Part shown: piece after piece, positions 16,525 to 25,485 of the stretch
Layout of the letters: each line of letters opens with the position of its first letter
Numbering within the stretch: position 1 is the stretch's first letter
From: Nonomuraea soli
Lineage (GTDB): Bacteria > Actinomycetota > Actinomycetes > Streptosporangiales > Streptosporangiaceae
Assembly: GCF_013761175.1 (NCBI RefSeq)
Contig: NZ_JACDUR010000009.1
Span: forward strand, 62,001-126,000
Direction of reading: 5' to 3'
DNA length: 64,000 bases
The notes under the pieces: model-generated
Told to the model about the DNA's origin: nothing
The model's input: the letters and a program-made list of their open reading frames with translations, nothing else
Databases searched by the model: none
Position numbers and translations under genes: made by a program

Positions 16525-16655
16525 ACCCGAGGACGATCCCCAATTGCCCGAAATATCGGTATTCGTCCGCCGACTAGGCTTGCCGCCCCGGTCTGGACCT
16601 CCGGCTAGGTACGGCTCGCGTCCTGAGGCGGGCGACGCGGCGCGGCCCGCTGACC
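16525..16655. promoter_or_regulatory. Divergent promoter region between the two assembly-line operons
   Basis: This 131-bp gap must hold promoters for both NRPS/PKS operons. CGAAATATCGGTATTCG (16549-16565) is an imperfect inverted repeat (CGAA.TA and TATTCG) with an ATATCG core shared with the region before the SARP gene and, loosely, with the 23-bp element at 7853 and 41646. Clear -10 boxes are not obvious. No gene fits here. Confidence 0.5.
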
Positions 16656-19600
16656 ATGCTTCAGGGCATGAAGCGTGTCGTATTCGTCTTCCCCGGACAG
16701 GGCACCCAATGGCACGGCATGGGCGCCGCCCTGCTGGAGCGGGAACCCGCCTTCGCAGAAGCGGTCGCGGACTGTGACAAGGCCCTGGCGCCCCTGCTGG
16801 GCTGGTCGGTGACCGACGCGCTGTCGGGCGCCCGCGACATCGTCGACATCGACGCCATCCAGCCCGCCCTGTTCGCCCTCCAGGTGGGCCTGGCCAGGCT
16901 CTGGCGGTCCAAGGGCGTGCACCCCTCCGCCCTCGTGGGACACAGCCTCGGCGAGGTCGCCGCCGCCCACGTCGCCGGCGCGCTCACCCTGGAGCAGGCG
17001 GCCGGCGTGGTCGTCGCCCGCAGCCGCCTGTACCGGCGGCTCAGCGGCTCGGGCGCGATGGCGCTCGTGGGACTCGGCTGGGCGCAGGCCACCGCCGCGA
17101 TCGACGAGCAGGACGGGCGCGTCTGCCTGGCCGCCACCAACGCCCCGGGCTCGACCGTGGTCGCCGGCGACCACGACGCCGTCCACGCCCTCGTCCAGCG
17201 GTTGCGCTGGGACGACGTGTTCTGCCGCCTCATCGGCGCCGACGTCGCCGGGCACAGCCACCACGTCGACCCGCTCCTGCCGGAACTGCGCCGCGAACTG
17301 GCCGGGCTGGAACCCTCCGACGCCACGATTCCGCTGTGGTCGACGGTCACCGCACGAACCGGTGCGCGCCTCGACGCCGCGTACTGGTGCAGGAACCTGC
17401 GCGAACCCGTGCTGTTCTGGCCGGTGATCAGGGAGCTGTCCGAGGCGGGACACGACACGTTCCTGGAGCTCAGCCCGCACCCGACCCTGCTGTCAGGGCT
17501 GCGGGAGACGCCCGCCAGGCTGCTGGCCTCGCTCCACCAGGAGGACCCGGGGACGCTCGGCGCCTCCCTCGCCGAGCTGCGGGCGGTGGAGCTGGAGCCG
17601 GACGGGGTGCTGGGCGATCACCGCGTCGAGGGCGAGGTGATCGTCCCTGGCGCGGCCTTCGTCGCCGCCGCCCTGGCCGAGGCACCGGTGCTGGACGACG
17701 TGGCCTTCCACGTCCCCCTCGTCCTCGGCTCGCCGCGACGCCTGCGCACCACACGCACCGGCGACGACCTCACGCTGACCTGCGACGGCGTCGTCCACGC
17801 CACCGCGCGCACCACCACCCCACCCACGGCCGCCTCGCACGCCGACAGCACGCACTCCGACACCGCCCGCACGGCCACCGCCCGCACGGCCACCGCCCGC
17901 ACGGCCACCGCCCGCCGAGCCGTCGTCGACCTGCCCCTCGTGCGCACGCGGTGCGCCACCGCCCTCGACGCCGGGGAGTTCTACGCGCGTCTCGCCGGGC
18001 GCGGCATGGAGTACGGCCCCGCCTTCCGCCGCGTCGAGACGATCGCCACCGGGGCGGGCGAGACCCTCGTACGGCTCGCCGGGCCGTACACGCTCGACGC
18101 CCCCTCGATCGACGCCGCCCTCCAGTCCCTCGCACCCCTGCTCGACGAACTCGACGGCCTCATCCTCCCCCACCGCATCGGCCAGATCGCGGTCCTCGGC
18201 GAGGTGGCGGGCGCGCGATGGGCGCACGCCAGGCGCGTGCGCGACACCGAGTTCGACATCGACGTCTGCGACGACGGAGGCCGCGTGGTGCTGGCCCTGC
18301 GTCGCGTGACGGTGCGCCGCATCACCCGCGACCGCGGGTGGAGTCACGCGGCGCGGTGGACCCGAACGGCACCTGGCGAGGGGGTGCCGTTCGGGGGCCG
18401 CCTCCACCGGGTCCCGCCCGGCCTGCCCGCGGAACGCGCCGTCGCCGAGGTGCTGGAGCTGGCCCGCGAACTCGCCGAGCAGGCCGAACCGCCCCGGTTG
18501 TGGGTGGTCACCGAGCTGGCGCAGGCCGTCGAGACGGGCGACGCCGTCCGGCCCGGCGCCGCCGCCGTGTGGGGCCTGGTGCGGGCGATCCGCCACGAGC
18601 ACCCGGAACTGGGATGCACGCTCATCGACCTGGACGGCGGGCCGCTGCCCGAGCTCTGGGAGCTGGGCGAGGAGAACGAGGTCGCCTACCGGGACGGGCA
18701 GCCCTTCGCGCTGCGGCTCGTCCCCCGGCCCGCGCCGCGCCGCGAGGCGGAGCCGTACCGGGTGGTCCTGTCCGAGCAGGGGGAGCTGGGCGGGCTGCGG
18801 CTGGAGTCCGCGCCGGAGCGCGAGCCCGGGGCCGGGGAGCTCAGGGTGCGGGTACGGGCGGCCGGGCTCAACTTCAACGACGTGCTGCGCGCCAACGGCA
18901 TGCTGGCGGAGGCGGGGCCGCTGGCTTTCGGGCTGGAGTGCGCGGGCGAGGTCATCGCCGTCGGCCCGGACGCGACCAGCTCCCCAGGCGCCGGAGACAC
19001 GGGGCTCGGTCACACGGGCCCGGACGCCACGCGGTTCGCCGTCGGAGATCGGGTCGTCTGCCTCGTCTCCGAGATCGGGGCGATGGCCACGCACCTCACC
19101 GTCGACGCCCGCCTGGCCGCCCGCATCCCCGACAACCTCGGATACGCGCAGGCCGCCACGCTGCCCGCCGCCTACCTCACCGCCGTCCACGGCATGGCCG
19201 GCCTGCGCGAGGGCGAGCGGGTGCTCGTGCACGCCGGAGCGGGCGGCGTCGGCCAGGCGGCGCTCCACCTGGCCCGCCGCTCGAACGCCGAGGTCATGGC
19301 CACCGCGGGCTCCGAACGCAAGCGTGCCTGGCTCAGGGAGCAGGGCGTGCGCCACGTGTTCGACTCCCGCTCCACCGCCTTCGCCGGGCAGGTCATGGAG
19401 GCGACGGGCGGCCGGGGCGTCGACATGGTCGTCAACTGCCTGAGCGGCGAGGCCATCGAGGCGGGACTGTCGGTCCTGGCGCCGTTCGGGCGTTTCGTGG
19501 AGCTCGGCAAGCGCGACATCGCCGAGAACCGGCCGCTGGCGCTGGGGCCGTTCGCCAGGAGCCTGACCTTCCACGCGGTCGAGGCGTTCTCGCTCACCCG

Positions 19601-21029
19601 GCTGCGGCCCGCGCTGGTCGGCGGGCTCCTGCGCGAGATCGTCGCGGCGGTGGCGGCCGGGGAGCTGCAGCCGCTGCCGGTGACCGTACTCCCGGCCGCC
19701 GAGGCGGGCGACGCGTTCCGCCACATGGCGGCGGCCAGGCACATCGGCAAGATCGTGCTGACCTTCGACGACGCGGTGCCGCGCGCCGACGGGACCTACC
19801 TGGTCACCGGTGGCCTCAGCGGGCTGGGCCTGGCCGCCGCCGAGCGGCTGGCCCGCGACGGCGCCCGGCACCTGGCGCTGCTGGGGCGCGGGGCGCCGCG
19901 CCCGGAGAACGCCGCCCGCATCGACGCGCTGCGCGAGGCGGGGGTCGAGGTGACGGTGCTGGCCGCCGACGTGGCCGACGCCGACGCCCTGGCAGCGGCC
20001 CTCGCCACCCTCCGCGGCACCGGCCCCGCGGCCGGAGCCGACAACGCGGCGGCCGGGGCCGGCAACGCGGCGGCCAGGGCCGACAGTGCAGCGGCCGGGG
20101 CCGACAGCGCGGCGGAGCGGCCGCCGATTCGTGGCGTCGTGCACGCCGCCGGTGTCCTGCGCGACCGCATCATGACCGCCATGGACGCCGCCTCGTTGCG
20201 CGAGGTCCTGCGCCCCAAGGTCGACGGCACCCTCAACCTCCACCGTCTCACCGCCCGCGACCCCCTCGACTTCTTCGTCCTGTTCTCCTCCGCCGCCGGC
20301 CTGCTCGGCTCGGCCGCCCAGACCGGCTACGCGGCGGGCAACGCCTTCCTGGACGGCTTCGCCCACTGGCGCCGCTCCCAGGGACTGACCGCCACGAGCA
20401 TCGGCTGGGGCCCCTGGTCGCAGACCGGTCTGGCCGCCACCGAGGAGCGCGCCGGGCGGCTGGCCCTGCGCGGCATGGGCGGCATCGACGTCGCCCACGG
20501 CCTGGACCTGTTCGCCGCCGCCCTGGCCGAGCGGCCCGCGCACGTGGCGTTCGTCCCGCTGGACGCGCCGACGTGGTTCGCGCACAACCCCGGACAGGAC
20601 CGCTGGTCGATCTTCGCCGGGATGCGCGGCGAGCCGGCGGCGTCCGGCCGGCTGGAGTTCTCGACGCCGCAGGAGCTGCAGGAGGCGATGACCGCCTGGG
20701 TCGCCGGCGTCCTGCGCACCTCGCCCGCCGCCATCGACCCGCATCTCTCCCTGACCAGGCTGGGTCTCGACTCGCTGATGGCCGTCGAGCTGCGCAACCT
20801 CGTGGAGTCCCGGCTCGGCGTGCGCCTGCCCACCCCCGCCTTCCTCGACGGGCCGTCGGTGGCCGAGCTGACCGGGCGAGTGCTGGCCCGCCTCGGCGAA
20901 GGGCCCGGCCACGACGACGGTCACGGCCAGGGCGACCCCATGGTGGCCCGGCTCGAAGCCCTGTCCGACGCCCAGGTGGACGCGCTCCTGGACGAGCTGC
21001 TCAACAACCCCATCGGAGGCGTCGCGTGA
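16656..21029 (+). CDS. KS-less modular type I PKS: AT-DH-ER-KR-ACP, 1457 aa
   Basis: Selects and fully reduces one extender unit. Domains: AT (about 5-300; PGQGTQ, GHSLGE with Ser97, specificity stretch VAGH at 197-200), DH (about 305-560; GDHRVEGEVIVPG with His322 and IDAALQ with Asp486), ER (about 690-1010; NFNDVLRANG and HAGAGGVGQA), KR (about 1040-1260; VTGGLSGLG, FSSAAG, GYAAGNAF), ACP (about 1330-1410; GLDSL with Ser1373). All reductive sites look intact. There is no ketosynthase: the protein begins with the AT, and the missing KS is encoded separately at 22744. VAGH differs from YASH (methylmalonyl) and HAFH (malonyl), consistent with ethylmalonyl. ATG 16668 is an alternative start; neither has a strong ribosome site. 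The stop overlaps a GTG just before the acyl-AMP ligase start. Confidence 0.93.
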   Translation: MLQGMKRVVFVFPGQGTQWHGMGAALLEREPAFAEAVADCDKALAPLLGWSVTDALSGARDIVDIDAIQPALFALQVGLARLWRSKGVHPSALVGHSLGEVAAAHVAGALTLEQAAGVVVARSRLYRRLSGSGAMALVGLGWAQATAAIDEQDGRVCLAATNAPGSTVVAGDHDAVHALVQRLRWDDVFCRLIGADVAGHSHHVDPLLPELRRELAGLEPSDATIPLWSTVTARTGARLDAAYWCRNLREPVLFWPVIRELSEAGHDTFLELSPHPTLLSGLRETPARLLASLHQEDPGTLGASLAELRAVELEPDGVLGDHRVEGEVIVPGAAFVAAALAEAPVLDDVAFHVPLVLGSPRRLRTTRTGDDLTLTCDGVVHATARTTTPPTAASHADSTHSDTARTATARTATARTATARRAVVDLPLVRTRCATALDAGEFYARLAGRGMEYGPAFRRVETIATGAGETLVRLAGPYTLDAPSIDAALQSLAPLLDELDGLILPHRIGQIAVLGEVAGARWAHARRVRDTEFDIDVCDDGGRVVLALRRVTVRRITRDRGWSHAARWTRTAPGEGVPFGGRLHRVPPGLPAERAVAEVLELARELAEQAEPPRLWVVTELAQAVETGDAVRPGAAAVWGLVRAIRHEHPELGCTLIDLDGGPLPELWELGEENEVAYRDGQPFALRLVPRPAPRREAEPYRVVLSEQGELGGLRLESAPEREPGAGELRVRVRAAGLNFNDVLRANGMLAEAGPLAFGLECAGEVIAVGPDATSSPGAGDTGLGHTGPDATRFAVGDRVVCLVSEIGAMATHLTVDARLAARIPDNLGYAQAATLPAAYLTAVHGMAGLREGERVLVHAGAGGVGQAALHLARRSNAEVMATAGSERKRAWLREQGVRHVFDSRSTAFAGQVMEATGGRGVDMVVNCLSGEAIEAGLSVLAPFGRFVELGKRDIAENRPLALGPFARSLTFHAVEAFSLTRLRPALVGGLLREIVAAVAAGELQPLPVTVLPAAEAGDAFRHMAAARHIGKIVLTFDDAVPRADGTYLVTGGLSGLGLAAAERLARDGARHLALLGRGAPRPENAARIDALREAGVEVTVLAADVADADALAAALATLRGTGPAAGADNAAAGAGNAAARADSAAAGADSAAERPPIRGVVHAAGVLRDRIMTAMDAASLREVLRPKVDGTLNLHRLTARDPLDFFVLFSSAAGLLGSAAQTGYAAGNAFLDGFAHWRRSQGLTATSIGWGPWSQTGLAATEERAGRLALRGMGGIDVAHGLDLFAAALAERPAHVAFVPLDAPTWFAHNPGQDRWSIFAGMRGEPAASGRLEFSTPQELQEAMTAWVAGVLRTSPAAIDPHLSLTRLGLDSLMAVELRNLVESRLGVRLPTPAFLDGPSVAELTGRVLARLGEGPGHDDGHGQGDPMVARLEALSDAQVDALLDELLNNPIGGVA
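17862..17906 (+). repeat. 15-bp tandem repeat inside the DH domain
   Basis: Three full copies of ACCGCCCGCACGGCC plus a partial fourth encode a Thr-Ala-Arg-Thr-Ala run in a surface insertion of the dehydratase, between its double-hotdog halves. In frame. Confidence 0.85.
20028..20111 (+). repeat. 21-bp tandem repeat inside the KR domain
   Basis: Four copies of a 21-bp unit (GCGGCCGGAGCCGACAACGC-type, 7 codons each) encode Ala-Ala-Gly-Ala-Asp-Asn/Ser-Ala repeats. They lie between the second Rossmann half and the HAAGVL strand of the ketoreductase, so a loop has been enlarged without breaking the frame. Confidence 0.85.
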
Positions 21030-21052
21030 CTGAGCGCGCCGAAGGAGGCATC

Positions 21053-22747
21053 ATGACCTACCCATCCATCCTCGACAGGCTCCTCGACGACGCCGGGGCG
21101 CACGGGGACCGGCCGGCCCTGACCTTCCTCGGCCGCGAGGGCAAGCAGGTCCAGACCTTCGCCGGCCTGGCGGACGACGCCCTTCGGGTGGCCGCCCGGC
21201 TGGGCGAGCGCGGGGCACGCGGCGAGCGGGTGCTGATGATCTGCCCGACCTCGCCGGAGTACGCCTCGGTCTTCTACGGGTGCCTGCTGGCGGGGGCCGT
21301 ACCCGTGCCCGTCTACCTGCCGTCGGTGGCGCACTTCCGGTCGGCGTGGTCGAAGATCTCGGCCATCGCCCGCGACTCGGGCGCCGCCTTCGCCATCGCG
21401 CCGGCGCCGCTGCCCGACGGCGAGATCCTCGCCGCGCTGCCCGGCTTCCGCGGCTGGCTGCACTTCGCCGACCTGCTCGCGGGTACGGCGGAGCGGACCA
21501 TCGAGCTGCCCGGCCACGACGACCTGGCCTTCCTGCAATACACCTCGGGCTCGACCGGCCACCCCAAGGGCGTCATGGTCACCCACGACCGGCTGGCCCA
21601 CAACGCCTCGGCCGTGGCCAGGGCCGTGGGCGCCGACCACACCACCACCACGATCTCCTGGCTGCCGCTCTACCACGACATGGGCATCATCGGCTCGCTC
21701 ATCTCGCCCCTCTACTGGGGCGCGCACGTGGTCAAGATGACCCCGCAGAACTTCGCCTCCCGCCCGACCTCCTGGCTGAAGGCGATCAGCGAGCACCAGG
21801 GCGTGCTGTCGTACGCCCCCAACTTCGCCTACGAGCTGTGCAGCCGCAAGGTCACCGAGGCGGAGCTGGCCGAGCTGGACCTGTCGAGCTGGCGGGTGGC
21901 CGTCAACGGCGCGGAGCCGATCAGGGAGGCCACGATCAGGCGCTTCGCCGACCGGTTCGCCTCCACCGGGTTCACCCCCGGCGACATGCACTTCGCGTGG
22001 GGCATGGCCGAGACGACGCTGGTCGTCACCACCAGGCCGTGGGGCGGCGGCGACCCGGCCCTGCGGGTCGGCGACCGCTCCTACGTGCGCTGCGGCCCGG
22101 CCCTGGAGGGCATGACGGTGATCATCGCCGATCCGCGGACCGGCCGCGAGTGCGCGCAGGGCGAGGTCGGCGAGATCTGGGTGCACGGACCGTCGGTGAC
22201 CGCAGGCTACTGGCAGCGCCCCGACCTCACCGAGGAGATCTTCCACGCCCGCGTGCCGGGCCGCGACGAGTCGTTCCTGCGCACCGGCGACCTCGGGGTG
22301 ATCAGCCCCGACGGCGAGGTCGTGATCGTCGGCCGGCACAAGGACCTGATCGTCGTCAACGGCGTCAACCACTACCCGCAGGACGTGGAGTACACCGTCG
22401 AGCAGGTCCACCCCGGCCTGCGCGGCGGCTGCACGGCCGCCTTCTCCACCGAACCGACCGGCGACGTGCCGCAGGCCGAGGCCGCCATCGTGGTCGCCGA
22501 GGCTAGCGGCACCGCGCACGAGCTCGCCGAGCTGATCACCGAGATCCGCCTGGCCGTCGCCAAGGAGCACGACCTGGTGCTCGACGGCGTCTTCCTGGTC
22601 GAGCCGCGCTCGGTGCCCAAGACCACGAGCGGCAAGATTCAGCGCCGCGCCAGCCGCGACATGCTCCTGTCAGGGCGCTTCCCCGTGCTGGCCGGCTGGG
22701 TCTCGCCCGCGCTGCCCGACCTCGAACCCGCGGCGGCGGCCAGATGA
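21053..22747 (+). CDS. Fatty acyl-AMP ligase (FAAL-type starter enzyme), 564 aa
   Basis: Activates a free fatty acid as acyl-adenylate and hands it to an ACP, starting the lipopeptide chain. Motifs: YTSGSTGHPKGVMVTH, SWLPLYHDMGIIGSL (typical of FAALs), FAWGMAETTL, RTGDLG, GRHKDLIVVNGVNHYPQDVE and the C-terminal KTTSGKIQRR lysine. The wording is FAAL-like rather than acyl-CoA synthetase-like, and the next gene begins with an ACP. ATG 21053 was chosen for its strong AAGGAGG box; a GTG at 21026 overlaps the PKS stop. Its stop overlaps the start of the ACP-KS gene (ATGA). Chain length cannot be predicted. Confidence 0.9.
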   Translation: MTYPSILDRLLDDAGAHGDRPALTFLGREGKQVQTFAGLADDALRVAARLGERGARGERVLMICPTSPEYASVFYGCLLAGAVPVPVYLPSVAHFRSAWSKISAIARDSGAAFAIAPAPLPDGEILAALPGFRGWLHFADLLAGTAERTIELPGHDDLAFLQYTSGSTGHPKGVMVTHDRLAHNASAVARAVGADHTTTTISWLPLYHDMGIIGSLISPLYWGAHVVKMTPQNFASRPTSWLKAISEHQGVLSYAPNFAYELCSRKVTEAELAELDLSSWRVAVNGAEPIREATIRRFADRFASTGFTPGDMHFAWGMAETTLVVTTRPWGGGDPALRVGDRSYVRCGPALEGMTVIIADPRTGRECAQGEVGEIWVHGPSVTAGYWQRPDLTEEIFHARVPGRDESFLRTGDLGVISPDGEVVIVGRHKDLIVVNGVNHYPQDVEYTVEQVHPGLRGGCTAAFSTEPTGDVPQAEAAIVVAEASGTAHELAELITEIRLAVAKEHDLVLDGVFLVEPRSVPKTTSGKIQRRASRDMLLSGRFPVLAGWVSPALPDLEPAAAAR

Positions 22748-25485
22748 ACCGGCTGGAGCTGATCCTCGCCCTCGTCGCCGAGCGGACGGGGCTGTCGCCC
22801 GTCGATCCCGACCGGTTGTTCATCGACTACGGGATCGGGTCGGCGGACGCGGTGGCCCTGGCCGCCGACCTCGGCGGGCGCCTCGGGGTGGAGCTGCCCA
22901 CCACGGTGTTCTACGACCACCCGACCGCCAGGGCACTCGACCGCCACCTGTCCGCCCTCGCCGTACGGCACGAGCCGGACCGTGATTTGTCCCGCCTGGC
23001 CGTACGGCAAGAGCCGGACCGTGATTTGTCCCGGCTGGCCGTACGGCAAGAGCAGGACCGCCATCCGTCCGGCCTGGCCGTACGGCAGGACGGGCCGGGT
23101 CGCCTGGAGCCGGTGGCGATCGTCGGCATCGGCTGCCGGGTTCCCGGCGCGGCCGGCCCCGAGGCGTTCTGGCGGCTGCTGTCCGAAGGGCTCGACGCGG
23201 TCGTGCCGGTGCCACGCGAGCGGGCCGGGCGCCACCACGGCTGGAGCGAGCCCGGCGTCGGCGTCGGCGGCTTCCTGCCCGACGTGCAGGCCTTCGACCG
23301 GGCGTTCTTCTCGATCAACGCCAGGGAGGCCGCGGCCATGGACCCGCAGCAGCGCATGCTGCTGGAGGTCGCCCACGAGTCGCTGCAGGACGCCGGCATC
23401 CGCGCGAACGACCTGGCAGGCAGCCAGACCGGCGTCTTCGTCGGCATCAGCAGCGGCGACTTCCTGGTGGAGAGCTTCTCGCCGGGCAGCGAGCGCGACG
23501 GCTACACGCCCACCGGAGCGGCGCACAGCGTGGCGGCCAACCGCATCTCCTACGTCTTCGACCTGCACGGCCCCTCGATGGCCGTCGACACGGCCTGCTC
23601 CTCGTCGCTGGTCGCCGTCCACCAGGCGGTCATCGCCCTGCAGACCGGCCAGTGCGACACCGCCCTCGCCGGAGGGGTCAACGCCATCCTGACGCCCGAC
23701 TTCGGGCTGTGCTTCCGCACCGCCGGCGTGCTCGCGCCCGACGGACGCTGCAAGTCGTTCGGCGCCAAGGCCGACGGCATGGGCCGGTCAGAAGGCGCCG
23801 TCGTGCTGGCGCTCAGGCGCCTCTCCGACGCCGAGGCCGCGGGCGACCGGGTGTACGCGCTCATCCTGGGCGGAGCCGTCAACAGCGACGGGCGAACCAA
23901 CGGGCTCATGTCGCCGAGCGCACCCGCCCAGGCCAGGCTCCTGCGCGCCGCGTGCAGCGCCGCCGGGGTGGAGCCGGGCGAGATCGGCTACGTGGAGGCG
24001 CACGGGTCCGGCACCAAGCTGGGCGATCTGATGGAGCTGCGCGCGCTGTCGGAGGTCCTGGGCGGTCGCGGCGGCGAGCCGGTGCGGGTGGGGTCGGTCA
24101 AGAGCAACATCGCCCATCTGGAGGCGGCGGCGGGGGCGGCGGGGCTGGCCAAGCTGGCGCTCGCGCTGCACCGCGGCGTGCTGCCCGCGAGCCTGCACGC
24201 CGACGAGCCGGCGGACGACTTCGACTGGGGGGCCGGCGGGCTGGCCGTCCAGACGAGGACGGAGCCGTGGGCGGGACGGGTGGCGGGGGTCAGCTCGTTC
24301 GGCTTCGGCGGGACCAACGCACACCTGATCCTCCAGGCACCACCGCGACCGGACCCCGGCATCGCCACCGGGAGCGGGAGCGGGGTGTTGCGGCTCCCCT
24401 TGTCCGCGCACACTCCGGCGGCCCTGCGCGCTCTCACCGAGCGATGGCTGGACGCCCTGGCCGACCCCGGCCTGAACCTGGCCGCCGCCTGCCATACCGC
24501 CGTCGAGCGGCGCGACCACCACGCCTACCGCCTGGCCGTGTCCGGCGCCGACGCCTCGCAGCTCACGGCCGAGCTGGAACGCGCCCTCACCGCGCTCGTC
24601 GTCAGCCCGCCTCCCCCTGCGGCAGGCGGCCCCGTGGCCCTGGTCTTCACCGGCGGCCACGCCTTCGACGCAGCTCAGGGCCGGGCCTACGACGCGGCCC
24701 ACGAGCGGGCCCTGGGGCTCGTCGAGGCCGGGGCCGGGGTGGCGATGGTGATCGGTCACGGGTCCGGTGAGGTGGCCGCGGCCGCGTTCGCCGGGGTCCT
24801 GTCTCCCGGCGACGCCGCCCTCGTGACCGCGCAGCGTGCCCGGCTGCTGGCGCCGCTCGCGCCCGTGTCCACCCTGCGCGTACGGCTGGCGCCGCGTCTG
24901 GCCGCCGCGCTGTGCGAGCGGGTGGGCGCACGGGCGGCCGTCTCCCTGCACGAGGACGCCCAGACCTGCGTCCTGGCAGGACCGCCCGCCGAGCTGGCCA
25001 AGCTCACCGCCGCCCTGGCCGGGAGCCGCGTCCTGCACGACGACCTCGGCCCCGCGACGCCGGACCACAGCGGCCTGGCCGCCGAGATCGCCGGCGAGCT
25101 GCGCAGTGCCCTGGAGGATCTGCCCGCCAACGTCGGCCACCTCCCCCTGGTCTCTTCGCTCACCGGCGCGCCGCTCGACGGCCGGGCGATGGGCGCGAGG
25201 CACTGGGTCAGGCAACTGTGCGAGCCCAGCCGGCTCGGTGAGGCGCTCGACCACGCGATCGCGCAGGGTGTGCGCACGTTCGTGGAGCTCGGCCCCGGCC
25301 TGGCTGCTCCGCTGCTGCGGGCGCGGACGGCCGCCGTGGTGCGGTGCGCCACGGACGCCGACGTGCCGGCCGCCCTGATCCGCCTCTACGAGCTCGGCCA
25401 CGACCCGACCCGGCCCACCCCTGCCGCTTCTTCGCCCCCGATGGTCTCGATCCCCCTGCTGCCCTGGTCACGGAGGCCGGCGTGA
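22744..25485 (+). CDS. ACP-KS-AT(inactive) polyketide synthase subunit, 913 aa
   Basis: Carries the starter acyl chain and condenses it with the extender. Residues 1-75 are an ACP (GIGSAD, Ser33), then a 13-residue repeat linker, then a ketosynthase (about 118-540) with Cys285 in DTACSSSL and the two His in EAHGSGT and KSNIAHLE. From about 630 comes an AT-like region that is clearly degenerate. The GHSxGE nucleophile motif reads GHGSGE (Gly673 in place of Ser), and only about 40 residues separate the first strand from it instead of about 90. The rest (to 913) keeps AT-like fold sequence. So the KS most likely works with the AT-DH-ER-KR-ACP protein, the two forming one split module. ATG 22744 overlaps the ligase stop. 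Confidence 0.9.
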   Translation: MNRLELILALVAERTGLSPVDPDRLFIDYGIGSADAVALAADLGGRLGVELPTTVFYDHPTARALDRHLSALAVRHEPDRDLSRLAVRQEPDRDLSRLAVRQEQDRHPSGLAVRQDGPGRLEPVAIVGIGCRVPGAAGPEAFWRLLSEGLDAVVPVPRERAGRHHGWSEPGVGVGGFLPDVQAFDRAFFSINAREAAAMDPQQRMLLEVAHESLQDAGIRANDLAGSQTGVFVGISSGDFLVESFSPGSERDGYTPTGAAHSVAANRISYVFDLHGPSMAVDTACSSSLVAVHQAVIALQTGQCDTALAGGVNAILTPDFGLCFRTAGVLAPDGRCKSFGAKADGMGRSEGAVVLALRRLSDAEAAGDRVYALILGGAVNSDGRTNGLMSPSAPAQARLLRAACSAAGVEPGEIGYVEAHGSGTKLGDLMELRALSEVLGGRGGEPVRVGSVKSNIAHLEAAAGAAGLAKLALALHRGVLPASLHADEPADDFDWGAGGLAVQTRTEPWAGRVAGVSSFGFGGTNAHLILQAPPRPDPGIATGSGSGVLRLPLSAHTPAALRALTERWLDALADPGLNLAAACHTAVERRDHHAYRLAVSGADASQLTAELERALTALVVSPPPPAAGGPVALVFTGGHAFDAAQGRAYDAAHERALGLVEAGAGVAMVIGHGSGEVAAAAFAGVLSPGDAALVTAQRARLLAPLAPVSTLRVRLAPRLAAALCERVGARAAVSLHEDAQTCVLAGPPAELAKLTAALAGSRVLHDDLGPATPDHSGLAAEIAGELRSALEDLPANVGHLPLVSSLTGAPLDGRAMGARHWVRQLCEPSRLGEALDHAIAQGVRTFVELGPGLAAPLLRARTAAVVRCATDADVPAALIRLYELGHDPTRPTPAASSPPMVSIPLLPWSRRPA
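22957..23094 (+). repeat. 39-bp minisatellite in the ACP-KS linker
   Basis: Three full 39-bp units (22957-22995, 22996-23034, 23035-23073) and a partial fourth encode LAVRxExDRxxSx repeats. The first two are nearly identical in DNA, which suggests recent duplication. The linker length may tune movement of the ACP. Confidence 0.9.

Noticed and set aside
17336-21052. Upstream extension of the acyl-AMP ligase frame through the PKS gene
   Set aside because: The extra 1200 residues are Arg/Pro-rich and overlap the motif-bearing PKS frame. The ligase family start and a strong ribosome site are at 21053.
17862-23094. Tandem repeats as a CRISPR array
   Set aside because: Repeats are direct, in frame, without unique spacers, and lie inside PKS genes; there are no cas genes in the window.
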